DNA of 64,000 nucleotides from Candidatus Avedoeria danica (GTDB lineage: Bacteria > Chloroflexota > Anaerolineae > Epilineales > Epilineaceae). Of this stretch, positions 56,535 through 64,000 are shown in pieces. Every line of letters starts with the position of its first letter. The stretch's first letter is position 1. Below the pieces are notes generated by a model. The model saw only the letters and a program-made list of their open reading frames with translations, was not told the origin of the DNA and did no database searches. The DNA is taken from positions 744,001 through 808,000 of the forward strand of contig JADJCV010000004.1 in the NCBI GenBank assembly GCA_016703025.1, written 5' to 3'. The translations under genes were made by a program, and so were the position numbers.

Positions 56535-58151
56535 TCAACCGACCTCCGGGTCGCCGTACCCGCCGCCGCCCGGCGATCGCACCTCGACGGCGTCGCCCGC
56601 GTCCACGTGAAACGTCCGCTTGCCGGGAAGTCGTCGGGCACGCCCGGCGCGCCACAGCCGGTTTTCGCCGACTGCGCCGTTCTCACCGCCGGCGAGTCCC
56701 CAGGGCGCTTCTCGCCGGCGTTCGGTGACGAGCGTGACCTGCGCCGGCGCCAGAAACCGCAGCCGACGGACCACGCCGTCGCCGCCGGCCCATCGCCCGC
56801 GACCGCCCGAACCGCGGCGGATCGCGTACTTCTCAACGCGGATGGGGTATGCCGACTCGAGCGCTTCGATGGGTGTGTTGCGGGTATTCGTCATGTGGAC
56901 CTGGAGGCCGTTGGCTCCGGAATGTCCGGGCGCGGCGCCGCCGCCACCGCCCATCGTCTCGTAGTACGCCCACGGCCGACCGTCCGCGGTCGTACCGCCG
57001 GCCAGCATGTTGTTCATCGTGCCCTGGCTGGCTGCCGGGATCCCTGGCACCCCGAGCGCATGGAGCGCGCCGAGCAGCACGTCGACAATCCGCTGGCTCG
57101 TCTCGACGTTGCCGGCAGCCACGGCCGCGGGGCGGGCCGGGTTCACGATGCTGTCCGCCGGGGCGTTGACCTCCACGACCCGGAACAGCCCGTCGTTGAT
57201 CGGCACCCCCGGCATGAGACAGCACGCCACGTACAGCGCGGCGGAGCGCGTCACGCTCAGCGGCGCGTTCAAGCCGCCCACCGTCGCCGGAGCGCTGCCG
57301 GCGAAGTCGAACGCCATGCGCTGGCCGTCGATTTGCGCCGTGACCACGATGGGCAACGGCTCGGCGGTCCGGCCGTTGTCGTCGAGCGCGTCGGCGAAGG
57401 AGGCTGTGCCGTGCGGGAGCGTGGCAAGCTGCGCCGTGGCGAGCGCGTGGCTCCACGCCAGGAGCGCGTCGGCGCGGGAGAGAAAGGCGGATTCGCCGGC
57501 GATGAGCGCGGACAGCCGAGCCCCTCCCGCACGGTGTGCGGACGCCTGCGCCTCGAGGTCGGACCACCGTGCGTCCGGTGTGCGGCTGTTCGCTGCGACG
57601 ATCCGCCAGACTTCGACGACGCGCCGACCGCGGTCGATCAGACGAACGGGGGGCACGATCAACCCTTCCCCGAAGAGGTCATCGGCGCTGGGAAGAGAGC
57701 CGGCCGCCATGCCGCCCACGTCCGCGTGGTGGGCCCGGCTGACGAGAAACGCGACCGGGCGACCTGCCCGCAGTGCCGGCGCCGGGCCGTCAGGCTCGAA
57801 CACGGGCGTCACCAGCGTCAGGTCGGGGAGGTGGCTGCCACCCGCGTACGGGTCGTTGAGGAGGACGGCATCGCCCCGGCGCCACGAACCAGCGGCGGTC
57901 GCGGCGGCCACCGCGGCCGGCAGGGCGCCGAGGTGGACCGGGATGTGCGCGGCCTGTGCCAGCAAGCGGCCGTTGCCGTCGAACACGGCGCACGAGAAGT
58001 CCAGGCGCTCTTTGATGTTCGGCGAACTGGCGGCGCGCATGAGCGTCGCCCCCATCGCATCGCACACCGAGGCCAGCTGGTGCCTGACGACTTCCAGCCC
58101 GGCTGTCCCCGCGGGTACGGCTGCTTGAACCGGCCCCGCGGCCGGCGTCAC
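56535..58151 (-). CDS. Hydantoinase B / oxoprolinase family protein
   Basis: 538 residues from GTG 58151, with GGAGAGA upstream. GLEVVRHQLASVCDAMGATLMRAASSPNIKERLDFSCAVFD, GDAVLLNDPYAGGSHLPDLTLVTPVF, RAHHADVGGMAAGSLP and ALGVPGIPAASQGTMNNM are the HyuB motifs, with metal-binding Asp and His. The usual partner HyuA is not adjacent. It could hydrolyse a 5-oxoproline- or hydantoin-like ring with a HyuA from elsewhere. Follows the small membrane protein after 22 bp. Confidence 0.9.
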   Translation of the reverse strand: MTPAAGPVQAAVPAGTAGLEVVRHQLASVCDAMGATLMRAASSPNIKERLDFSCAVFDGNGRLLAQAAHIPVHLGALPAAVAAATAAGSWRRGDAVLLNDPYAGGSHLPDLTLVTPVFEPDGPAPALRAGRPVAFLVSRAHHADVGGMAAGSLPSADDLFGEGLIVPPVRLIDRGRRVVEVWRIVAANSRTPDARWSDLEAQASAHRAGGARLSALIAGESAFLSRADALLAWSHALATAQLATLPHGTASFADALDDNGRTAEPLPIVVTAQIDGQRMAFDFAGSAPATVGGLNAPLSVTRSAALYVACCLMPGVPINDGLFRVVEVNAPADSIVNPARPAAVAAGNVETSQRIVDVLLGALHALGVPGIPAASQGTMNNMLAGGTTADGRPWAYYETMGGGGGAAPGHSGANGLQVHMTNTRNTPIEALESAYPIRVEKYAIRRGSGGRGRWAGGDGVVRRLRFLAPAQVTLVTERRREAPWGLAGGENGAVGENRLWRAGRARRLPGKRTFHVDAGDAVEVRSPGGGGYGDPEVG

Positions 58152-58173
58152 AGGCTGTCTCTCCGGCGAGGAC

Positions 58174-58854
58174 TTACGGATAGCCGGTTTCCGTCGGGGC
58201 CGCGGTGTCCGTTGGGGTGGGACCCGGCGTGACCGACGGAGTGCCTGGACCCGGCGTCGGCGTGGGCGACGCGGTGCCCGTCGTGGTGAAGGTGGTTGCG
58301 GTGCTGGTGGCCGTGGCAGCGGACTGATTCGCCAACGCACGGGCAGTTGCGGCCGCCAGACCCTCGGCGGCGAGCGCGGTGAGCGTCGTCCGACGTGCAT
58401 CGTAGGCGTCGGGCACGGGAGCGCTGGGTGACGGAAGGGTGCGGGATGGGTTGCGGCCGGCGCCAGGATAGCCCGAGAAGTCGTCTTGGCTGATGACCGT
58501 CGGCGTCGGCCACGACCCGAACATGCCCTCGGTGCCGGGCGAGTTCGATCCAATCGCGGGCATCGTCGGCGCCGACGGAACGCTCGACGTGGCTTGGGCG
58601 ATGGGGCGGATCGCCGCGCCGCCGCCGGCCCGGGCGGTGCCGGTCGGCGTTGGCGTTGCCGGCCGGAGCGCGGCGAGGCGGGCATTGTTCACGCAGATCC
58701 ACCGACCGGCACGCGCGTCCGGTCCCGCACCGGCGCATGCGAACTGCAGGATCACGGCCGCCAAGAGGGCCATGCCGACAAGGAGCGCCGCAAGCTCGTG
58801 CGTCACCGCGCGGCCTCTCGCCGGCGTGGTGCGCTCAGGTGCGCGGTAGATCAT
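58174..58854 (-). CDS. Small anchored protein with Ser/Thr/Pro-rich tail
   Basis: 226 residues from ATG 58854. One N-terminal hydrophobic segment (LAALLVGMALLAAVILQFACAG) is followed by Ala-, Pro- and Thr-rich low-complexity sequence ending TPTDTAAPTETGYP. A Cys follows the hydrophobic segment but the lipobox is weak. No fold was recognised. It has its own promoter and is followed by hyuB-like. Confidence 0.6.
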   Translation of the reverse strand: MIYRAPERTTPARGRAVTHELAALLVGMALLAAVILQFACAGAGPDARAGRWICVNNARLAALRPATPTPTGTARAGGGAAIRPIAQATSSVPSAPTMPAIGSNSPGTEGMFGSWPTPTVISQDDFSGYPGAGRNPSRTLPSPSAPVPDAYDARRTTLTALAAEGLAAATARALANQSAATATSTATTFTTTGTASPTPTPGPGTPSVTPGPTPTDTAAPTETGYP

Positions 58855-58903
58855 GGGGTGAATTCCGTAACTGGGCAGAGGGTGGGCGGGGCGATAGCGG
58901 GCA

Positions 58904-58932
58904 AGTCTAGGGCGCCGGCTTGAAGCGGTCAA
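58904..58932 (-). promoter_or_regulatory. Promoter of the small anchored protein and hyuB-like genes
   Basis: Minus strand TTGACC (58932-58927), 17-base spacer, TAGACT (58909-58904). The start would be near 58897, giving a leader of about 43 nt. It is back-to-back with the rpoC promoter in the 346-bp gap (58855-59200), which holds no other gene. Confidence 0.6.
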
Positions 58933-58975
58933 AGCCGGGCGGCTTGTTGTGGCCCATCCATTCAGGAGGACGCAG

Positions 58976-59005
58976 TTGACCGGCGTGCGTCCCGGCGGCT
59001 ATAAT
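58976..59005 (+). promoter_or_regulatory. Promoter of rpoC
   Basis: TTGACC (58976-58981), 18-base spacer and a perfect TATAAT (59000-59005). Transcription would start near 59012, leaving a leader of about 190 nt before TTG 59201, long enough to hold regulation. Confidence 0.75.
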
Positions 59006-59200
59006 CCCCTCGGGCTCAGCCCGCATGCTCGTCATTTCCTCGATCCGCTGACGAGACCGGCGCCGTCCGCCCGGCGGCGCCTTCCTTACGTTCGATGCCC
59101 GTTCGCACCCGTCCCGGCGCTGGCCGGTGCGGGCATTTGCCGACTGCCAGCTGCGCGCGCCGCGCCCGCCTGCGGCACCAACCAACGGAGGACAGGATCC

Positions 59201-62200
59201 TTGGAGATCAAGGACTTCCACGCAATCCGCATCAGCTTGGCCTCGCCCGATGAGATCCGATCGTGGTCTCACGGCGAGGTCACCAAGCCGGAGACGATCA
59301 ACTACAGGCGGCTGCGGCCGGAGAAGGATGGCTTGTTCTGCGAAGCCATCTTCGGTCCGACGAAGGACTGGCAGTGTTACTGCGGCAAGTACAAGAAGAT
59401 CCGCTATCGGGGCATCGTCTGCGACAAGTGCGGCGTCGAGGTCACGCGTGCGCGCGTCCGCCGCGAGCGCATGGGGCACATCCAGCTTGCGAGCCCGGTG
59501 GCCCACATCTGGTACACGCGCCGCGTGCCGAGCTATCTCGGCATCCTGCTCGACATTTCGCGCCGCAACCTCGACCGGGTCCTCTACTTTGCGCAATACA
59601 TCATCACAACCGTCGATGATGAGGAGCGCGCACGCGTCCTGAAGCGCGTCGAGGAAGAGCATCACGAGCAAGTCACGGCGCTGCGAGCGCAAGCGGGTCT
59701 GGCGGATGCCGGCGGGGCGCCGTCCAAGGACGATGCCCTGGCGCAGCTCAGGAGCGAGCTCGAAGCACGCCGTGTCACGGCGGAGGCTGAGTTCGACGCC
59801 CGTTCGACCGAGCTCATGAAGGCATCCAAGGCGATGCAGGCCGAGCTCAAGCGCAAGCGAGACAAGCCCGCCGCCAAGGCGATTGTGTTCGAACCGACGG
59901 CGACGACGCTTGTCCCGGAGGGCGAGATCGTGACGCCGGAGGCGCTCGAGCAGCTGAACGAGCTCGTCCAGGCGCGGCTGTCCGATCTGGGCATCGAGTC
60001 ACAGGAGGCCGTGCGCGAGCTGACGGAGCGCTTCGAGGGCGAGCAGACCAAGGCGCTGCGCGAGGCCGAAAAGAACACGAAGACCGCGGAGCAGCAGATC
60101 GCTGCCGAAGCTGCGGGGCTCGAAACGGCGTTCCGGCAGCGGCGCGACGAGATCAACGGCATCCAGGTCATGCAGCTGCTGACCGAGGCCGAGTACTGGG
60201 ACCTCAAGGAGCGCTTCAGCGGCATCTTCACCGCCGGTATGGGCGCCGAGGCCCTGTTTGAGATCGTCAGTCGGATGGATCTCGAGCGGCTTGGTAAAGA
60301 GATGCGCCAGGAGATCCTCCAGGGCAGGAGCAAGCAGCGTCGGCGCAAGGCCACCAAGCGCTTGAAGATCGTGGAAGCGCTTCGCCGCTCGAGCAACCGC
60401 CCGGAGTGGATGATCCTGCAGGTCCTGCCCGTGATTCCGCCCGACCTGCGCCCGATGGTCCAGCTCGACGGCGGTCGCTTCGCGACGTCCGACCTCAACG
60501 ACCTGTATCGTCGCGTGATCAACCGCAACAACCGCCTCAAGCGGCTTCTCGACCTTGGCGCGCCGGACGTGATCATTCGCAACGAGAAGCGCATGCTCCA
60601 GGAGGCGGTCGACTCGCTCATCGACAACAGCCGCCGCGGCAAAGCGGTCAGCGCGCGCGGCCGGCGCAAGCTGAAGAGCCTCTCCGACATGCTCAAGGGC
60701 AAGCAGGGGCGCTTCCGGCGCAACCTGCTGGGCAAGCGCGTGGACTACAGCGGGCGCTCCGTCATCGTCACCGGGCCGCACCTCAAGCTCGACCAGTGCG
60801 GCCTGCCCAAGACGATGGCCCTCGAGTTGTTCCGTCCGTTCGTCATGCGCAAGCTCGTGGAATACAACTACGCCCACAACGTAAAGGGCGCCAAGCGGCT
60901 TATCGAGAAGATGGACGACGTCGTCTGGCAGGTGCTCGAGGAGATCATCGAGGACTACCCGGTGCTCCTGAACCGCGCCCCGACGCTGCACCGTCTCGGC
61001 ATCCAGGCCTTCCAGCCGATCCTGGTGGAGGGCAAGGCGATCCAGATCCACCCGCTCGTCTGCGCCGCGTTCAACGCCGACTTCGACGGCGACATGATGG
61101 CGGTCCACGTGCCGTTGTCGGAGAAGGCGAAGCGCGAGGCGCGTGAGCTGATGATGGCGTCGCGCAACCTGCTCAAGCCCTCGAGCGGCGAGCCGATCGT
61201 TGAGCCGCAGAAGGACATGGTCCTTGGGATGTACTACCTGACGGTCTCTCGGCCGGGCGTGCTCGGCGAGGGGCGATCGTTCGGCAGCCTCGAGGAAGTG
61301 GACTACGCCTACGAGGTCGGCCAGGTCCACCTGCAGGCACCGATCTCCGTGCGCGTGGAGACGTACTACGACGAGAACAACAAGCGCTACACGGATGACG
61401 TCCCACGCACCCGCATCGTGCCGACGACGGTCGGGCGGGCGATCTTCAACCTTCACCTGCCGGAGCGGATCCGCCTGTACGACCCAGGGGCTGCGCTCGG
61501 CAAGGGCGAGGTGAAGGCGCTCGTCGCCGAGATCTACCACTTCCTCGGCCCCGAGGCCACGGCCGACGCCGTCGACCGCATGAAGGCGATCGGCTTCACG
61601 TTCGCCACGCGCTCTGGCCTGTCGATCGCCGTCGACGACATCGTCGTGCCGGCGCGCAAGTCGGAGATCATCGCCGAGGCGGACGACGTCGTCCTCCAGT
61701 TGAACCGCCAGTTCCGCCGCGGCCTGATCACGGACGATGAGCGCTACATGCGCACCGTCGACATCTGGAACCGCGTGACGGACGAGCTGACGGACGCCGT
61801 TCGCAACGAGCTGCCGGACTTCGGCTCGATCCGCATGATGGCGGCCAGCGGGTCGACGAAGGGCGGGTTCAACCCGATCCGGCAGCTGGCCGGCATGCGC
61901 GGCCTGATGAGCGACCCGTCGGGTCGGATCATCGACCTGCCGATCCGGTCGAATTTCCGCGAGGGGCTCTCGACGCTCGAGTACTTCATCTCGACCCACG
62001 GCGCCCGCAAGGGTCTGGCGGACACGGCACTGCGCACGGCGGACGCCGGCTACCTGACGCGGCGACTCGTCGATGTCGCGCAGGACGCCGTGATCAATGA
62101 CTTCGACTGCGGCACGTCGAAGGGGCTGATGCTCTCGGCCCGCCTCGACCCGGTGCTGGCCGACACGTTGCGCGACCGGCTGGCCGGCCGCGCCGTGCAG

Positions 62201-63694
62201 GGTCCGGTGGTCGATCCGACGACGGGCGAGGTGATCGTCGAGGACAAGACCGTGCTCGCCACGGCCGAGCTCGATCGGTTGGAGGCGTCCGCCGTCACCG
62301 AGGTGTTCGTGCGCTCAACGCTGCACTGCGAGCTGCAGCACGGCATCTGCCAGCTGTGCTACGGCATGGACTTGGCCCGCGGCGGCCTCATCCAGGTCGG
62401 CGAGGCGGTCGGGATCATCGCGGCGCAGTCGATCGGCGAGCCGGGAACGCAGCTCACGCTGCGCACGTTCCACACCGGCGGTGTGGCGGCGGGCGGCGGC
62501 GACATCACGCAGGGCCTGCCGCGCGTGCAGGAGCTGTTCGAGGCGCGCAACCCGAAGGGTGAGGCGATTCTGGCGGATATCGCCGGTCAGGTGCAGCTCC
62601 AACGCGACGGTGAGATCACGACGCTTACTTTGACCGACGTCCAGATCGTCAGCGACGAGTACATGCTCGCCGACGGTTTCAAGGCCAGCGTTGCCTCGGG
62701 CGATCCGGTCGAGGCGAACAAGCCCGTGGCGCTCGGCCCGGGCGGCGAGGGACAGATCGTCGCGGAACATGCCGGGGTGGCGGACGTCGCCAAGGACCGC
62801 GTGATCGTCCGATGGGAGCAGAAGCGCAACGAGGAGTACATCGTCCCGGTCGGTTCGCGGCTCCTCGTCCAGGCCGGAGACCGGGTCGAGGCCGGCATGC
62901 AGATGACGGAGGGACCGAAGAACCCGTATCGACTGCTTGCCATCCTCGGCGTCGAGGCGACGCAGACGTATCTGCTCGACGAGATCCAGAAGGTCTACCG
63001 CGCGCAGGGCGTTGTGATCAACGACAAGCACATCGAGATCATCGTCCGCCAGATGCTCCGCAAGGTGCGTATCCTCCGGCCCGGGGACACGAAGCTCCTG
63101 CCGGGCGACCTCATCGGGTTGCAGACGATCGAGGACCTGAACGCCGCCATCGGGGCGCGCGGCGGGCGGCCGGCCACGTATCAGCCGATGCTGCTCGGGA
63201 TCACGAAGGCGTCGCTCGAAACGGACAGCCTGCTGTCGGCAGCGAGCTTCCAGCACACGATCAACATCCTGGCCAAGGCGGCGATCGAGGGCAAGACGGA
63301 TCGGTTGATCGGCCTCAAGGAAAACGTCATCATCGGCAAGTTGATCCCGGCCGGCAGCGGGTTCCGCCGCCCGGACATCGACACCGAGATCGTCGAGCCG
63401 ACGCGCGACAATCTGGCCGATCTCGACCTGGCCGACGACGTGCTGGCGGAGTTGTTCGAGGACGACGTCGACTTCGACCGCCTTGCGCTGTCCGACGGCG
63501 ATCTGGATCCGGTCTCGGCCTCGCGGGCGGCGGTGTCGGAGTACGACAGCGGCGACGCCGGCATCGACCTCGGCGATGACGACGACGACGAGGAGGCTGA
63601 GAACCTCGTCGACGACGAGGAGGACGAGGAGTTGCTCGAGTACGATGACGAGGAGGAGATCGGCAACGACGCCGAGTTCGACGAAGAGGACTGA
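59201..63694 (+). CDS. rpoC: RNA polymerase beta' subunit
   Basis: 1497 residues from TTG 59201, with GGAGGA about ten bases upstream. The N-terminal zinc finger CYCGKYKKIRYRGIVCDKCG and active-site NADFDGDMM are intact, as is the trigger-loop and bridge-helix region. A coiled-coil-like insertion of about 190 residues (from VDDEERARVLKRVEEEH to RQRRDEINGIQ) lies in the clamp region. The C-terminus is a ~45-residue acidic tail (DDDDDEEAEN, DDEEDEELLEYDDEEEIG). Own promoter; separate from rpoB. Confidence 0.98.
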   Translation: MEIKDFHAIRISLASPDEIRSWSHGEVTKPETINYRRLRPEKDGLFCEAIFGPTKDWQCYCGKYKKIRYRGIVCDKCGVEVTRARVRRERMGHIQLASPVAHIWYTRRVPSYLGILLDISRRNLDRVLYFAQYIITTVDDEERARVLKRVEEEHHEQVTALRAQAGLADAGGAPSKDDALAQLRSELEARRVTAEAEFDARSTELMKASKAMQAELKRKRDKPAAKAIVFEPTATTLVPEGEIVTPEALEQLNELVQARLSDLGIESQEAVRELTERFEGEQTKALREAEKNTKTAEQQIAAEAAGLETAFRQRRDEINGIQVMQLLTEAEYWDLKERFSGIFTAGMGAEALFEIVSRMDLERLGKEMRQEILQGRSKQRRRKATKRLKIVEALRRSSNRPEWMILQVLPVIPPDLRPMVQLDGGRFATSDLNDLYRRVINRNNRLKRLLDLGAPDVIIRNEKRMLQEAVDSLIDNSRRGKAVSARGRRKLKSLSDMLKGKQGRFRRNLLGKRVDYSGRSVIVTGPHLKLDQCGLPKTMALELFRPFVMRKLVEYNYAHNVKGAKRLIEKMDDVVWQVLEEIIEDYPVLLNRAPTLHRLGIQAFQPILVEGKAIQIHPLVCAAFNADFDGDMMAVHVPLSEKAKREARELMMASRNLLKPSSGEPIVEPQKDMVLGMYYLTVSRPGVLGEGRSFGSLEEVDYAYEVGQVHLQAPISVRVETYYDENNKRYTDDVPRTRIVPTTVGRAIFNLHLPERIRLYDPGAALGKGEVKALVAEIYHFLGPEATADAVDRMKAIGFTFATRSGLSIAVDDIVVPARKSEIIAEADDVVLQLNRQFRRGLITDDERYMRTVDIWNRVTDELTDAVRNELPDFGSIRMMAASGSTKGGFNPIRQLAGMRGLMSDPSGRIIDLPIRSNFREGLSTLEYFISTHGARKGLADTALRTADAGYLTRRLVDVAQDAVINDFDCGTSKGLMLSARLDPVLADTLRDRLAGRAVQGPVVDPTTGEVIVEDKTVLATAELDRLEASAVTEVFVRSTLHCELQHGICQLCYGMDLARGGLIQVGEAVGIIAAQSIGEPGTQLTLRTFHTGGVAAGGGDITQGLPRVQELFEARNPKGEAILADIAGQVQLQRDGEITTLTLTDVQIVSDEYMLADGFKASVASGDPVEANKPVALGPGGEGQIVAEHAGVADVAKDRVIVRWEQKRNEEYIVPVGSRLLVQAGDRVEAGMQMTEGPKNPYRLLAILGVEATQTYLLDEIQKVYRAQGVVINDKHIEIIVRQMLRKVRILRPGDTKLLPGDLIGLQTIEDLNAAIGARGGRPATYQPMLLGITKASLETDSLLSAASFQHTINILAKAAIEGKTDRLIGLKENVIIGKLIPAGSGFRRPDIDTEIVEPTRDNLADLDLADDVLAELFEDDVDFDRLALSDGDLDPVSASRAAVSEYDSGDAGIDLGDDDDDEEAENLVDDEEDEELLEYDDEEEIGNDAEFDEED

Positions 63695-63729
63695 TCCCAC
63701 TCAACCGACTGCTCGAGAAGTAGAGGACC

Positions 63730-64000
63730 ATGCACGACGACGCTGACGACACGCAAGACGTCGAGGCCGAGACGATTCTCCCAGACTCGCCGGCCGAGGA
63801 GCTGACCGACACCGAAACGGCCATGGACGACGGTACGCCGTCGGACACGCCGGACGGTGAACCAGCGGACCCTGGGGCGCAGGTCGACGAGGTCGGCGGC
63901 GGCGGCGCGGACGACGCGCCCACGCCCGCTCCGACGCCATCCGACGTGCGCGCGCCTGCCGAGTCGGGTTCGTCGATGGACGACCTCGCGGCGCGGGCAG
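63730..64000 (+). CDS. Acidic protein of unknown function, cut by window edge
   Basis: ATG 63730 follows AGAGGA and the frame stays open to the last base (90 complete codons). The visible part is Asp-, Glu-, Pro- and Gly-rich and predicted disordered (DSPAEELTDTETAMDDG, GGGGADDAPTPAPTPSDV), leading to SSMDDLAARA. It is 35 bp after rpoC and may be cotranscribed. No domain is visible before the edge. Confidence 0.65.
   Translation, partial: MHDDADDTQDVEAETILPDSPAEELTDTETAMDDGTPSDTPDGEPADPGAQVDEVGGGGADDAPTPAPTPSDVRAPAESGSSMDDLAARA

Overview
This 64 kb window is high-GC bacterial chromosome and most resembles a member of the Chloroflexota. The inference rests on the combination of an HU-like protein of a type I associate with that phylum, a small FHA-winged-helix regulator paired with a Ser/Thr kinase, many secreted proteins with Pro/Thr-rich linkers, and Chloroflexota-like insertions in both large RNA polymerase subunits. 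No rRNA, tRNA, CRISPR array or complete insertion sequence was seen. Promoters of the form TTGAC(A/C/G)-N17/18-TA(T/G)nnT can be read directly in many intergenic gaps.

Left part (1-15 kb, almost all minus strand) is an accessory region. It holds an unrecognised gene cut by the window edge, a type I restriction-modification operon with two tandem hsdM genes, one hsdS and one hsdR, an EcsC-TerB fusion gene directly upstream of that operon, a pair of nearly identical small monooxygenase-like genes, a decayed fragment of an oxidoreductase gene whose intact relative lies 4 kb away, a large doubly anchored surface protein, an RHH-like/HNH two-gene cassette and a 22-bp tandem repeat array. The hsd genes carry several one-base indels in homopolymers, and hsdR also lacks about 115-125 codons.

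Middle part (15-30 kb): an HU-like gene, a paaABCD phenylacetyl-CoA epoxidase operon without paaE, a beta-propeller lipoprotein, ctaB (heme o synthase), a divergent FHA-winged-helix/Ser-Thr kinase pair, a family-3 glycoside hydrolase, a TrpF-like protein that has lost its catalytic residues, a secreted protein, and a NYN-domain RNase-like protein.

Right part (30.5-64 kb, mostly plus strand) is the transcription/translation core: rpoB from its own promoter, rpsL-rpsG-fusA-tuf from another, then rpsJ through rpoA-rplQ, truA, rplM and rpsI, ending at a strong terminator. tlyA, a decaprenyl-phosphate phosphoribosyltransferase, a hydantoinase-B-like gene and a small surface protein follow, and then rpoC from its own near-consensus promoter. 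rpoB and rpoC are thus about 24.6 kb apart. infA, adk and map are absent between secY and rpmJ, and rpsD is absent between rpsK and rpoA. tuf holds two compensating G-run indels, which suggests that homopolymer errors in the assembly, not real decay, explain many of the one-base frameshifts here.
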